This document shows positions 52,576 to 60,768 of a DNA stretch of 64,000 bases, piece after piece. The DNA comes from Natronorubrum sulfidifaciens JCM 14089 (GTDB taxonomy: Archaea > Halobacteriota > Halobacteria > Halobacteriales > Natrialbaceae), in contig NZ_AOHX01000039.1 in NCBI RefSeq assembly GCF_000337735.1, positions 312,472 through 376,471 on the forward strand. Reading direction: 5' to 3'. Positions within the stretch are counted from its first letter, which is position 1, and each line of letters begins with the position of its first letter. The notes beneath the pieces were generated by a model. It saw nothing but the letters and a program-made list of their open reading frames with translations. It made no database searches and was not told where the DNA came from. The position numbers were made by a program, and so were the translations under genes.

Positions 52576-53259
52576 CTACCAGGGCTCGCCGGAAGCGAGA
52601 TCGATCTCGCTGTCGCCCTTTGCAGAGGGACAGATCTCAGCTAATACGCAGTCCGCACAGTCGGGGTTCCGGGCCGTGCAGGTCGCCCGGCCGTGATCGA
52701 TACAGAGGTGGGTAAACTGCTGCCAGTAGCCTTCGGGGACGATTCCCATCAGGTCCTGTTCGATCGGCTCCGGGTACTCCTCCTCGGTCAGCCCGAGTCG
52801 ACGCGAGAGTCGCTGGACGTGCGTATCGACGACGATCCCTTCGACAACGTCGTGGGCGTGTTGCAACACCACGTTCGCGGTCTTCCGGCCGACACCCGAC
52901 AGTGCCGTGAGCTCGTCCATCGTATCCGGCACCTCGCCGTCGTGGTCCTCGAGAATCGTCGTACAGGCGCTACGGATGTATTTGGCCTTGTTGTTGTAGT
53001 AGGTGATCGAGTTCAGGTCCTCAGCGAGTTCCTCCTGTGAGACGGTTGCGTAGTCTTCCGGCCCGTCGTACTTCTCGAAGAGGTGTTTCGTCTCCTTGTT
53101 GACGCGCTCGTCGGTACACTGTGCCGAGAGCATCACCGCGATGAGCAACTCGAGGCGATTCGAATACCGCAGCGAAATCGTCGAGTCCGGATACGCCTCC
53201 TCGAGGCGTGTGATGACTTCCTCGGCCTGTTCTGCGCGGCTCTCGAGCGGGGTTCCCAT
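52576..53259 (-). CDS. nth: Endonuclease III (DNA glycosylase/AP lyase)
   Basis: The 227-residue base-excision repair enzyme removes oxidised pyrimidines. It has the helix-hairpin-helix L-S-G-V-G-R-K-T-A-N-V-V-L with the Schiff-base lysine K126, catalytic D145 in V-V-D-T-H-V-Q-R, and the 4Fe-4S ligands C194-x6-C201-x2-C204-x5-C210. All active residues are present. The N-terminus M-G-T-P-L-E-S fits the family. Confidence 0.97.
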   Translation of the reverse strand: MGTPLESRAEQAEEVITRLEEAYPDSTISLRYSNRLELLIAVMLSAQCTDERVNKETKHLFEKYDGPEDYATVSQEELAEDLNSITYYNNKAKYIRSACTTILEDHDGEVPDTMDELTALSGVGRKTANVVLQHAHDVVEGIVVDTHVQRLSRRLGLTEEEYPEPIEQDLMGIVPEGYWQQFTHLCIDHGRATCTARNPDCADCVLAEICPSAKGDSEIDLASGEPW

Positions 53260-53874
53260 TGCGCGTTCGTTGCGAGAGCGACCATTTGACCCTGTCGGTC
53301 AGCGACGGCGCGGGCTCGAGGCCGCGTCGTCGCCGACCCACTGTTGGCGGACCCACTGACCCGTTCGATCTAGATATATCGGAGATAAATACATTCTATA
53401 ATCCGTGAGTAATTGACTGATGCCGTGTGTCAGTGTCGACGGAGACGGCTAACCGAGATGTACTCGAGCACACGACGTTTCGACACGGGGAGACAACACA
53501 ACGGGCGGTGACGTGGTCGATGGACGAGCCATCGAGTACGGCGCGTTTTTGAGCGTGAGTTGCCGAATTACCTGTCGGTCGTCTTTGGAACTCGGCGTGC
53601 ACCAGTAGCACGCTGCCATCGCCGACGCCCTCGAGTCGATGTGGCGGCGACCAGCAATCGACCGCTGACTCGAGCGCCTCGGCCGAGCGATCCTGCTTCG
53701 AAATAGCATACGGAAATTGATAGTAGTTAACTATTACTAAAATATCGTCATGTGTATCCGTGCGCTATCCATCGACTTGGCAGGCCGTCTCCGTCCGTCG
53801 GTTTCGTTCGACGATGCAGTCGCGGCTGTGCTGTGGTACCAAGCGTTAGTAGTCCCCAACTCGTACGCACGCAT
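53260..53874. other. Long intergenic region with a start-less open frame
   Basis: On the minus strand, 53396-53708 stays open with partly haloarchaeal codon usage (Q-D-R-S-A-E-A-L-E-S-A-V-D, then V-L-L-V-H-A-E-F-Q). It has no usable start at its left part and a weak C-terminal half, so it may be a decayed gene. The portion 53370-53400 and that around 53730 are AT-rich and probably regulatory. A GTTAGTAG stretch near 53845 fits a promoter for the methyltransferase. Confidence 0.4.
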
Positions 53875-54504
53875 ATGCCGAAAACAGCGCCGTTCGAGGA
53901 ACACACCGACCGGTACGAAGGGTGGTTCGAGGCACACGACACCGTGTATCAGTCCGAACTCGAGGCGCTGGAACGTTTGGTGCCGTCGCCGGGCTACGGC
54001 ATCGAAATCGGCGTCGGCAGCGCGCGCTTTGCCGAACCGCTCGGGCTGTCGGTCGGGATCGATCCGGCCGAGGCGATGCTCGAGTACGCCCGCGAGCGAG
54101 GGATCGACACCGTCAGAGGTGTCGCCGAAGCGCTCCCGTTCGCAGACGACGCGTTCGAGACCGCGCTGATCGTGACGACGATCTGTTTCGTCGACGATAT
54201 CCCGCAGACGCTGGCCGAAGCGGATCGGATTCTCGAGCCGTCCGGACGGCTCGTGATCGGATATATCGACAAGGACAGTCCCGTCGGCCAGCGCTATCAG
54301 GAGACCAAAGACGAGAATCCGTTCTACAGGGACGCGACGTTCGTTTCGACCGACGAACTCGTCGCGGCCCTCGAGGCAGCCGGGTTCACCGAGTTCGAGT
54401 TCGTCCAGACCATCTACCACTGGCTCGACGAGGTCGATGGCCCCGAACCGATCGAGGAGGGGTACGGTGACGGCTCGTTCGTTGGAATCAAAGCGACTCG
54501 GTGA
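53875..54504 (+). CDS. Class I SAM-dependent methyltransferase
   Basis: The 209-residue protein has Rossmann motif I G-I-E-I-G-V-G-S-A-R-F, the acidic ribose-binding G-I-D-P-A, a V-R-G-V-A-E-A-L-P-F-A-D motif II/III and A-L-I-V-T-T-I-C-F-V-D-D, of the Methyltransf_11 (UbiE-like) group. The substrate is unknown. The start M-P-K-T-A-P-F-E was preferred; an upstream ATG adds 41 hydrophobic residues that precede the likely promoter. It lies next to remnants of a SAM synthetase gene, which may be coincidence. Confidence 0.88.
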   Translation: MPKTAPFEEHTDRYEGWFEAHDTVYQSELEALERLVPSPGYGIEIGVGSARFAEPLGLSVGIDPAEAMLEYARERGIDTVRGVAEALPFADDAFETALIVTTICFVDDIPQTLAEADRILEPSGRLVIGYIDKDSPVGQRYQETKDENPFYRDATFVSTDELVAALEAAGFTEFEFVQTIYHWLDEVDGPEPIEEGYGDGSFVGIKATR

Positions 54505-54552
54505 CAGTCCCGTCGTTGCTCGACTACTGTGAAGGGCAGACAGAAGCCGCCC

Positions 54553-54842
54553 TCAGAACAGTCGCACGTCGCCGGCCACGAGCGCTCGAGAGAACGAGTC
54601 GAGACGCTCGAGTTCGGCGGTGACGAGACGACGTATCTCGCCGTCGTCGCGTGTCGTCGTCTCGACTTCGACAGCGAGTGGCTCCGTGACTGGCGCGCCG
54701 ATCTGAGACAGGAGTGTTACGGCGGCGTACTCGGCACCGAGGTCGTCGGCGATCCCATCGCAGATCGAATCCGGATGTCCGACTCCTTTCGCTCGACGAA
54801 CGCTGTCGAGCGTGATGTGAAGGGATCTTGCTCGAGGTGCAT
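54553..54842 (-). pseudogene. Remnant of archaeal-type S-adenosylmethionine synthetase (internal deletion plus frameshift)
   Basis: The 5' part reads V-E-R-K in one frame, and after a one-base loss continues G-V-G-H-P-D-S-I-C-D-G-I-A-D, the N-terminal signature of archaeal MAT. Within about 10 codons it jumps to Y-A-A-V-T-L-L-S-Q-I-G-A-P-V-T-E-P, which in intact MAT lies about 300 residues later. It ends V-A-G-D-V-R-L-F, matching the MAT C-terminus. So roughly three quarters of the gene is missing, with both ends kept. A restart ATG keeps a 99-codon frame open, but no substrate pocket can form. It abuts the right end of the TnpB element. Confidence 0.82.
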
Positions 54843-54872
54843 AACGGTCCACGAGGTGTCAGCCGTGAACCG

Positions 54873-54894
54873 CCACGGGCGCGGTGGCCCGTGG
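54873..54894 (-). ncRNA. Right-end hairpin, likely 3' end of an omega RNA
   Basis: An 8-bp perfect stem with a 6-nt loop begins 12 bp beyond the tnpB stop. In TnpB systems the omega RNA overlaps the tnpB 3' end and right end of the element, and its guide lies just outside. The sequence following the end here would read into the MAT remnant. RNA production is inferred. Confidence 0.45.
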
Positions 54895-54905
54895 CTTCCC
54901 GTGGA

Positions 54906-56177
54906 TTAGTCTGACACACCCGCGACACCATCGGCGTGGTGGCCTCTGGCGGTGTCGTGGGTCACGGTCGGCTGGTTCACACAGCCCGATACCTGCCGTC
55001 GCAACTTCCGCACGTTGGGAAGTGTCTTGAGAGCAGGCACATTCCGATTCAGTTTCGCCAATCCTTTCTTGGCGATGTTGATGGCCGCATTCCGGTCGGC
55101 ATGGTCTTGCCGCCTACACTCCACGCACTTGAACCGCTTCTTGTTACGGTTTGCACGAGTCGTATGCTCACACTCCGTGAGTGAACACGCCTGACTCGTG
55201 TATTCTGGGGTGATTTCGTCAGACGGGATGCCTTGGAACGCGGCTTTGTACGTGATGAACTCTCGAAGTTTGCGGAACGGAAGTGAGTGAAGGCGGCGGT
55301 TCATCCGTGTTCCGTAGTCAATCGAGTCCCGCATCTCTTTGAGGTCTTCAAAGACGATGCACGGTTTCTCGAACCGTGACACCCACTCCACGACTTGGCG
55401 TGAGACCTTGTGGAGTTGGCCGTGGACGAACCGTTCCTCCTGCTGCTCGAACGCACGGTCGAACGAGGATTTTCCGTTGTACTGCATCCGCTTTCGTATC
55501 GTGAAATACCGATGCCGCTTCTCCTTGATTTCAGGGAAGTCGATGACTACCGAATCAACAATGTCGTCCTCGTGGAGGACAGCAAGCGCAACGCAATCCT
55601 CGTTAATATCCACACCAACCACCGTTCGTGAATCCTCTTTGTCACGGACTTCGGCCTCAGTGTGGGTAGTGTTGATGTGGAGTTCGTAGTTACCGTTGCG
55701 ATTCATCGCTTCTGCCGTCCCGACCCGCCAGTCATCGGATTCGATGGCGTTACGGAGTTGTTCGAGGGCGGCGGGAGAGCCGTACAACGTGCCTTTCACC
55801 GGGTTGTACGGTTTCGCGCTGATACGGTAGCGGATGCAGTCATCTTCGGGGAACAGGTTGTAGCCTTCCTCGTAGTTCGACCGGAGCGGGTACGCGCCGT
55901 CTTTGGTGTAGCTGGGTTGGTTGTAGTCGTCGTACTCGTAGTAGTTTTCAATTGCTTCGAGCGATTTCTGTACGACAAGTTGTGCGGTGTTGTTCACGAG
56001 ATTGGCATTTGACTCTAAATCCTGCCGAATCTCGTCCCAGTCCTCACCGTTCTTTGCCCGCTGAATGGTTTCGTTGTAAACCGAGCGGGCTTCGAGGAAG
56101 GCGTCGTCCAGAAGTTGCTGACCGCTCTCGTCGGGTTGGAGTTGAAAGACGAGTGTTTTGGTCAGCGACTTCTGCAT
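54906..56177 (-). CDS. tnpB: TnpB-family RNA-guided endonuclease (IS1341 type)
   Basis: The 423-residue protein has an N-terminal helical/HTH part (K-T-L-V-F-Q-L-Q-P) and a RuvC nuclease split into three. Catalytic residues are D190 in V-V-G-V-D-I-N, E277 in V-F-E-D-L-K and D361 in H-A-D-R-N-A-A. A zinc finger is formed by C331, C336, C351 and C354 between the second and third parts. All catalytic acids are present, so the enzyme may be active. The basic C-terminal tail is Thr/His-rich. Codon use is less GC-rich than its neighbours, consistent with transfer. Confidence 0.93.
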   Translation of the reverse strand: MQKSLTKTLVFQLQPDESGQQLLDDAFLEARSVYNETIQRAKNGEDWDEIRQDLESNANLVNNTAQLVVQKSLEAIENYYEYDDYNQPSYTKDGAYPLRSNYEEGYNLFPEDDCIRYRISAKPYNPVKGTLYGSPAALEQLRNAIESDDWRVGTAEAMNRNGNYELHINTTHTEAEVRDKEDSRTVVGVDINEDCVALAVLHEDDIVDSVVIDFPEIKEKRHRYFTIRKRMQYNGKSSFDRAFEQQEERFVHGQLHKVSRQVVEWVSRFEKPCIVFEDLKEMRDSIDYGTRMNRRLHSLPFRKLREFITYKAAFQGIPSDEITPEYTSQACSLTECEHTTRANRNKKRFKCVECRRQDHADRNAAINIAKKGLAKLNRNVPALKTLPNVRKLRRQVSGCVNQPTVTHDTARGHHADGVAGVSD

Positions 56178-56251
56178 ACGCTAATCGTCGTACTGCGGTC
56201 TTGTAAAGGTATTGAGTCCGGTTGATAGGTTGGACGAGTGTCGGGCTTCAC

Positions 56252-56273
56252 CCCCGACCCCGGTGGGGCGGGG
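56252..56273 (-). repeat. Left-end hairpin of the TnpB element
   Basis: A nearly perfect GC-rich inverted repeat (CCCCG-A-CCCC-GGT-GGGG-CGGGG) about 75 bp upstream of the tnpB start, as expected for the left subterminal hairpin recognised by a Y1 transposase. Confidence 0.6.
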
Positions 56274-56293
56274 TACTCGCCCTCGTTCATCTA

Positions 56294-56322
56294 CTATAGA
56301 CAGAGGACGGTTATGTCTAGAG
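56294..56322. promoter_or_regulatory. Inverted repeat upstream of ABC transporter genes
   Basis: CTATAGACA and TGTCTAGAG form a 9-bp inverted repeat with one mismatch and 11-nt spacing, about one turn of the helix. It lies about 75 bp before the ABC ATPase gene in the gap after the TnpB element. It could be an operator for that gene. Confidence 0.35.
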
Positions 56323-56394
56323 GGTGAGGCCCTAAACTATCAGATCGTCTGACTCACCAGTACAGCCAAATGGGTTCGTTGAGTAGCCCGTTCT

Positions 56395-57321
56395 ATGACT
56401 GCCATCGAACTCGAGGGGCTCACGAAAGATTACGGCGAGGTCCTCGCAAACGACGGGTTGACGTTCAGCGTCGACACGGGGGAGGTCTTCGGCTATTTAG
56501 GGCCGAACGGCGCTGGCAAGACGACGACCATTCGGATGCTGCTTGGCTTTATTTCGCCGACGGCGGGGTCCGGACGGGTGCTGGGCCACGACATCCAGGA
56601 CGAACGGGCACTTATCGAGGCCAAACGGCAGATCGGCTATCTCTCCGACGAGCCAGGGTTCGACGAGCAGGCGACCGGCGACGAGATCCTCGAGCTCCAC
56701 GCCGCGGTCAAAGGCGACGAGCGAAGCGACGAACTGCTCGAGTTGTTCGACCCGCCGATGGATCGGAAGATCCGCGAGTACTCGCGTGGGAACGTCCAGA
56801 AGCTGGGACTCGTGACGACGTTCATGCACGATCCGGAGCTCGTGATCTTAGACGAGCCAACGAGCGGTCTCGACCCGCTGATGAAACAGCGCTTTGCCGA
56901 GTTCCTCCGACGCGAGAAAGAAAACGGGGTGACGGTCTTCTTTTCCTCGCACATTCTGAGCGAGGTGCGACGGCTCTGTGACCGTGTCGGCATTATTCGC
57001 AGCGGCGAACTCGTCACGATCGAACCCATCGAGACGCTGCTGACCCGAAGCGGGAAAGCAGTGCGGATCCAGAGCGAGGCACCGATTCCGCTCACGGTGC
57101 TCGATATCGACGGCGTCCACGACCTCGAGACGAGTATCCCCGGTGATGTGGCCGATGTCGATCCCGACTCGGCGTTTACCGAGTGTACGTTCACGTACAC
57201 TGGAGACATCAACCGACTCCTCACAGCGCTCTCCGAGTACGAACTGTTGGATCTCTCGATCGAGGAAGCGCCACTCGAGGACGTCTTCCTGCGGTTTTAC
57301 GGGGGTGAGAACGATGTTTGA
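56395..57321 (+). CDS. ABC transporter ATP-binding protein
   Basis: The 308-residue ATPase has Walker A G-P-N-G-A-G-K-T-T, a Q-loop region, the signature S-R-G-N-V-Q-K, Walker B V-I-L-D-E-P-T-S-G-L-D-P and the H-loop S-S-H-I. The signature deviates from L-S-G-G-Q by N-V-Q. It is of the ABC-2 drug/lipid export type with a C-terminal domain of about 90 residues. It overlaps the permease gene by 8 bp, so both form one exporter of unknown substrate. Confidence 0.95.
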   Translation: MTAIELEGLTKDYGEVLANDGLTFSVDTGEVFGYLGPNGAGKTTTIRMLLGFISPTAGSGRVLGHDIQDERALIEAKRQIGYLSDEPGFDEQATGDEILELHAAVKGDERSDELLELFDPPMDRKIREYSRGNVQKLGLVTTFMHDPELVILDEPTSGLDPLMKQRFAEFLRREKENGVTVFFSSHILSEVRRLCDRVGIIRSGELVTIEPIETLLTRSGKAVRIQSEAPIPLTVLDIDGVHDLETSIPGDVADVDPDSAFTECTFTYTGDINRLLTALSEYELLDLSIEEAPLEDVFLRFYGGENDV

Positions 57322-58099
57322 GTTCCTCCGATACGACGGACGAAAGCGCATCAAGGGCAGTCTGTATCTGTCGGTTGGGCTGGCGGTGCTGGCGGGAATG
57401 ATCATCTGGATCTATCCCTCGTTTCGGGACACCTTCGATGAAGACGAACTCCTTGCCGCCTATCCACAGGAGATCATCCAGCTATTCGACGTACAGACGA
57501 TGACCTCACTCGAGGGATTCCTCGCGTTCGAACTCTACGTCTTCGGCTGGGTGATCCTGCTTGGGCTTTACTTCGCCTACAGCGCTGCGGGTGTGATCGC
57601 CGACGAAATCGACCGTGGCCGGATGGATTCGCTACTGGCGATGCCGGTGTCTCGTCGCCGGCTACTGACTGAGAAGTTCGCTGCGCTTGGCGTTCCGATC
57701 GTCATCGTGAACCTCCTGTTGCCGCCCGTCGTGCTCGGCGGCGGCTGGTTGATCGGCGAATCGATGTCCGTGATGGACGTGTTCGCGGTCCATCTCCTCT
57801 CGATTCCGTATCTGTTCGCCTGTGCTGGGATCGGGCTCATCTGCTCTGTCGCCTTCGATCGCTCGGCGATCGCCCAACGGGTCGCACTCGGCGTTACGTT
57901 CGCCCTGTTCTTGATGCAATCGGTGCTTCAGGGAACCGATTACGAAGCGATCGGAGCGCTCACACCGATGGAGTACTTCAATCCGAACGAGATCCTGCTC
58001 GAGGGGACGTACGATCTCGGCAACGCTGTAATTCTTCTCGCCATGACAGTGCTGTTCGTCGTCATCAGCCAGTTCTGGTTTGTGCGAAAGGACATCTGA
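57314..58099 (+). CDS. ABC-2 type permease
   Basis: The 261-residue protein has six hydrophobic segments in the ABC-2 pattern. A first helix near 19-36 is followed by a long extracytoplasmic loop (S-F-R-D-T-F-D-E-D-E-L), and later segments carry G-V-I-A-D-E-I-D-R-G-R-M-D-S-L-L-A-M-P-V-S-R-R, the conserved cytoplasmic coupling loop typical of NosY-like permeases. It is the partner of the preceding ATPase; substrate unknown. Confidence 0.92.
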   Translation: MFEFLRYDGRKRIKGSLYLSVGLAVLAGMIIWIYPSFRDTFDEDELLAAYPQEIIQLFDVQTMTSLEGFLAFELYVFGWVILLGLYFAYSAAGVIADEIDRGRMDSLLAMPVSRRRLLTEKFAALGVPIVIVNLLLPPVVLGGGWLIGESMSVMDVFAVHLLSIPYLFACAGIGLICSVAFDRSAIAQRVALGVTFALFLMQSVLQGTDYEAIGALTPMEYFNPNEILLEGTYDLGNAVILLAMTVLFVVISQFWFVRKDI

Positions 58100-58186
58100 G
58101 ACGGTTCGCACCCTTTGAAAGGGGCCCGGTGTGTGCGGACCGAAGGGATAGTATAAGGATGATACATGAGAGAGATGGCATATACC

Positions 58187-59062
58187 ATGTCATCGTCACG
58201 CTCCGATGTCGGCGGCAGTCTGTTGGTCCCGGTTGCAAACCCCGAGACTGCTGACCGACAGCTCGATACCGCAATCGACATCGCGACCGACCGTTCGTAC
58301 CGCGTTCTCCTCGTCTATATCGTCGACGTCCCCTCACAACTGTCGTTGCAGGACGGTCGGCGATACCTGCTCGAGGACGACGACGAGGAGATGCTTGCGG
58401 CAGCGGCGGCGCGTGTCGAGGACGCCGGAGTCCCCGTCGACAAACGGATTCGGATGGCTCGTGGAGTCTCGACGGGGATCATCGGCGCTGCAAAGAAATA
58501 CGACGTCGATACGATTCTGATGGGGTGGCGGGGACGGCCACCGCGCCAGGACATCATTTTGGGGAACCACATTGACAGAGTGCTGCGAGACGCCGCGTGT
58601 GACGTCCTCGTCAAACGGATCAAGACGCCGACGCCAGCCCCCATCGAGAACGTGCTCGTTCCAGTTGCCGGTGGGCCACACGAGAGTCTCGCCACCGACG
58701 CAGCCGCCTCGATTGCCCGCCGAAACGACGCCGCAGTCACGCTGTTGCACGTCCGCGAACCGGACGGTCCCGAACGGACTCGAGCGGAAGCGAAAACGCT
58801 GCTCGCGCAGGCTGCAGCCGCGTTCGATGACGGGCTGTCGATCGACCGGCAGATCGTCGAAAGCGATGATGTCGACGCGGCAATTACCGACCGGACCAGC
58901 GAACACGAGGTCACCGTCCTCGGCACTTCACGTGGTGGCCTCATCCAGCGTGCGCTTCTCGGGACGACCTCCGAAGCAGTCGGGCGACACGCTGCTAACA
59001 CGGTTATTCTGGCCAAGCGCCACGATCCCGTCCCGTCGCGACTGCGCCGACTGCTCTCCTGA
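58187..59062 (+). CDS. Tandem universal stress protein
   Basis: This 291-residue protein contains two UspA-like domains. The first (to about 145) has S-L-L-V-P-V-A-N-P-E-T and G-W-R-G-R-P-P-R-Q-D-I-I-L-G-N-H, which lacks the G-S/T end of the ATP motif. The second ends with G-T-S-R-G-G-L-I-Q-R-A-L-L-G-T-T-S, a good G-x2-3-G-x9-G-T/S. So only the second site is likely to bind nucleotide. The start was set at M-S-S-S-R-S-D, since TATA-like GTATAAGG lies about 30 nt upstream; an ATG 21 bp earlier is less likely. It is the first of four Usp genes in 5 kb. Confidence 0.9.
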   Translation: MSSSRSDVGGSLLVPVANPETADRQLDTAIDIATDRSYRVLLVYIVDVPSQLSLQDGRRYLLEDDDEEMLAAAAARVEDAGVPVDKRIRMARGVSTGIIGAAKKYDVDTILMGWRGRPPRQDIILGNHIDRVLRDAACDVLVKRIKTPTPAPIENVLVPVAGGPHESLATDAAASIARRNDAAVTLLHVREPDGPERTRAEAKTLLAQAAAAFDDGLSIDRQIVESDDVDAAITDRTSEHEVTVLGTSRGGLIQRALLGTTSEAVGRHAANTVILAKRHDPVPSRLRRLLS

Positions 59063-59192
59063 GACGGTTTCGTGTCGTCACTGACCGCCGATCGTCGACC
59101 CGTGCTAGCGATCGGCGGGACATCGGGACAGCAATCCGTATGACTCGGCGACTCGAGCGCGCTCGAATCCCTGCTCGATGAGCACGGGCTGG

Positions 59193-59276
59193 TATAGTAA
59201 CAACTGAACCGATGTACACACTGATCGCAGAGCCGTCATGCGGTCTGGTGTGCAGTGACGTGCAGTGGCTAGTATA
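59193..59276 (-). mobile_element. MITE-like element, copy 3 (84 bp)
   Basis: On the plus strand it begins TATAGTAACAACTG and ends CAGTGGCTAGTATA, giving 14-bp terminal inverted repeats with three mismatches. The reverse complement matches copy 1 over almost its full length (about 74 of 84 positions). It ends only about 33 bp before a universal stress protein start and may contribute promoter sequence. Confidence 0.78.
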
Positions 59277-59309
59277 GCTTCTTACCGATCGCGCTCGTAG
59301 CGGAAGCCA

Positions 59310-60188
59310 ATGGATGGCACGATCTTGCTCCCGGTCGATCCCGACACCGATTCGACGGCGGCGACCGACTGCGCCATCGCGAGTGCACGCCAGACTGACG
59401 CGACGATTCGTGTCCTGTCCGTTCTCGAGTTCCACGACCTCGAGTCGCTTCCGGCTGCCGAAACGGCATCGCTTCGAGCGGCGGCCACACGGCGCGCTCG
59501 GGCGGCGGTCGACGCGGCGGCCGAACGCATCGAGAACGCCGGCATCCCTGTCGTTCGGGACCGCTGTGAGGGAGTCCCGTATCAGGAGATCGTGTCGCTC
59601 GCCGCGCAGACAGACCCCGGACTGATCGTGATGGGAACCCGCGGATCGACGACGGCCGACGAGCCCGACCCTCGAGTCGGGAGCACGACCCAACGGGTGC
59701 TCGCGCTGTCGGCCGTTCCGGTACTTGCCGTGCCACTCGACAGGCAGCCGTGGCCTGACACGGCCTCGGCCGGATGCAGCCGCGTTGTGATCGCGACCGA
59801 CGGGAGCGACGCCGCCGAACGCGCTGCCGACTCCGCCCTCGAACTCGTGGCGGCTGCGCGTGGCGTCGTCGACGTGATCTCCGTCATCGACGAAACCGCC
59901 CCCATACTCGAGGACGCGCCAGCATCCGTTCTCGAGCTGCGTCGGGAGGGCGGTCACGACGCGATCGAACCGATCGCCGTCACGGCGCGTAGTCGTGACC
60001 TCGAGGTGCGGACCGATGTCCTCCGCGGGGTTCCACACGACGAACTCGTGTCGTACGCGAGTGCCGTCGATGCCGACCTACTCGCGATGGGTGCACGCGG
60101 GCTCGCCGTCGGCGGGGACCCCGTTCTCGGCGGAACGACGGCACGTGTCCTCGAGCGCGCCGATAGACCCGTGCTGGCGGTTCGGTAA
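59310..60188 (+). CDS. Tandem universal stress protein
   Basis: The 292-residue protein has two UspA domains. The first (M-D-G-T-I-L-L-P-V-D-P-D-T-D-S-T-A-A) ends with G-T-R-G-S-T-T-A-D-E-P-D-P-R-V-G-S-T-T; the second with G-A-R-G-L-A-V-G-G-D-P-V-L-G-G-T-T. Both ATP motifs match the G-x2-G-x9-10-G-S/T pattern loosely with longer loops. Start at M-D-G-T; the upstream repeat element gives the only TATA-like stretch (AGTATAGC). Confidence 0.9.
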   Translation: MDGTILLPVDPDTDSTAATDCAIASARQTDATIRVLSVLEFHDLESLPAAETASLRAAATRRARAAVDAAAERIENAGIPVVRDRCEGVPYQEIVSLAAQTDPGLIVMGTRGSTTADEPDPRVGSTTQRVLALSAVPVLAVPLDRQPWPDTASAGCSRVVIATDGSDAAERAADSALELVAAARGVVDVISVIDETAPILEDAPASVLELRREGGHDAIEPIAVTARSRDLEVRTDVLRGVPHDELVSYASAVDADLLAMGARGLAVGGDPVLGGTTARVLERADRPVLAVR

Positions 60189-60252
60189 GTATCCCGTTCC
60201 AGCTCGTGGTACTCGGAGACAGGATTATCCCAACCGCACGAGTAAGAGTCGT

Positions 60253-60678
60253 ATGGTCGAGCGTGTTCTCGTCGCGTACGATGGGTCACCACCGTCGAAC
60301 GACGCCCTCGAGTACGCCTTCGAGACGTTTCCCGAGGCCGACATGACGGCGTTACACGTCATCGAGGTGCCGGAGTCACACGTCGCGATTCTCGAGGGGC
60401 CCGAGATCCGGCCACCCGTGACCGAGCGACTCCGCGAACATGGGATGGACGTCCTCGACGAGGCGATGGAACTCGCGGCCGCATATGGCCGTGCCCTCGA
60501 GACGGAGATCCTGACGGGAAAGCCGGATCGTCGGATCGTCGACTACGCAACGCAGGCAGACTATGACACGATCGTTATCGGGAGCCACGGGCGGGAGGGC
60601 ATCTCACGTGTCCTGCTCGGAACCGTCTCAGAGGATGTCGTTCGCCGAGCGCCGATGCCCGTCGTTGTGGTTCGCTAG
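60253..60678 (+). CDS. Universal stress protein (single domain)
   Basis: The 141-residue UspA protein starts M-V-E-R-V-L-V-A-Y-D-G-S-P-P-S and has the full ATP motif G-S-H-G-R-E-G-I-S-R-V-L-L-G-T-V-S near the end, closing with M-P-V-V-V-V-R. It forms a dimer in known relatives. It lies 64 bp behind the tandem Usp gene in the same direction. Confidence 0.93.
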   Translation: MVERVLVAYDGSPPSNDALEYAFETFPEADMTALHVIEVPESHVAILEGPEIRPPVTERLREHGMDVLDEAMELAAAYGRALETEILTGKPDRRIVDYATQADYDTIVIGSHGREGISRVLLGTVSEDVVRRAPMPVVVVR

Positions 60679-60768
60679 CGACGAAGCTGTCGACAGCATA
60701 TTTGTGTTGGCTGTCCGAACTGACTGTATGGACGGCTGTTCGAGCGATCGCCGGGCCCGTATCGAGCG

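Larger units (their letters stand above)
54866..56300 (-). mobile_element. IS1341-type (IS200/IS605 family) element carrying tnpB only
   Basis: A single tnpB gene is bracketed by hairpin-forming ends characteristic of IS200/IS605 elements: a CCACGGGC/GCCCGTGG stem at the tnpB 3' side and a CCCCG-CGGGG stem at the 5' side. There is no tnpA transposase, so mobility would need one acting in trans. The tnpB-3' boundary is probably near GGTTCAC on the minus strand; the other end is approximate. Confidence 0.75.
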
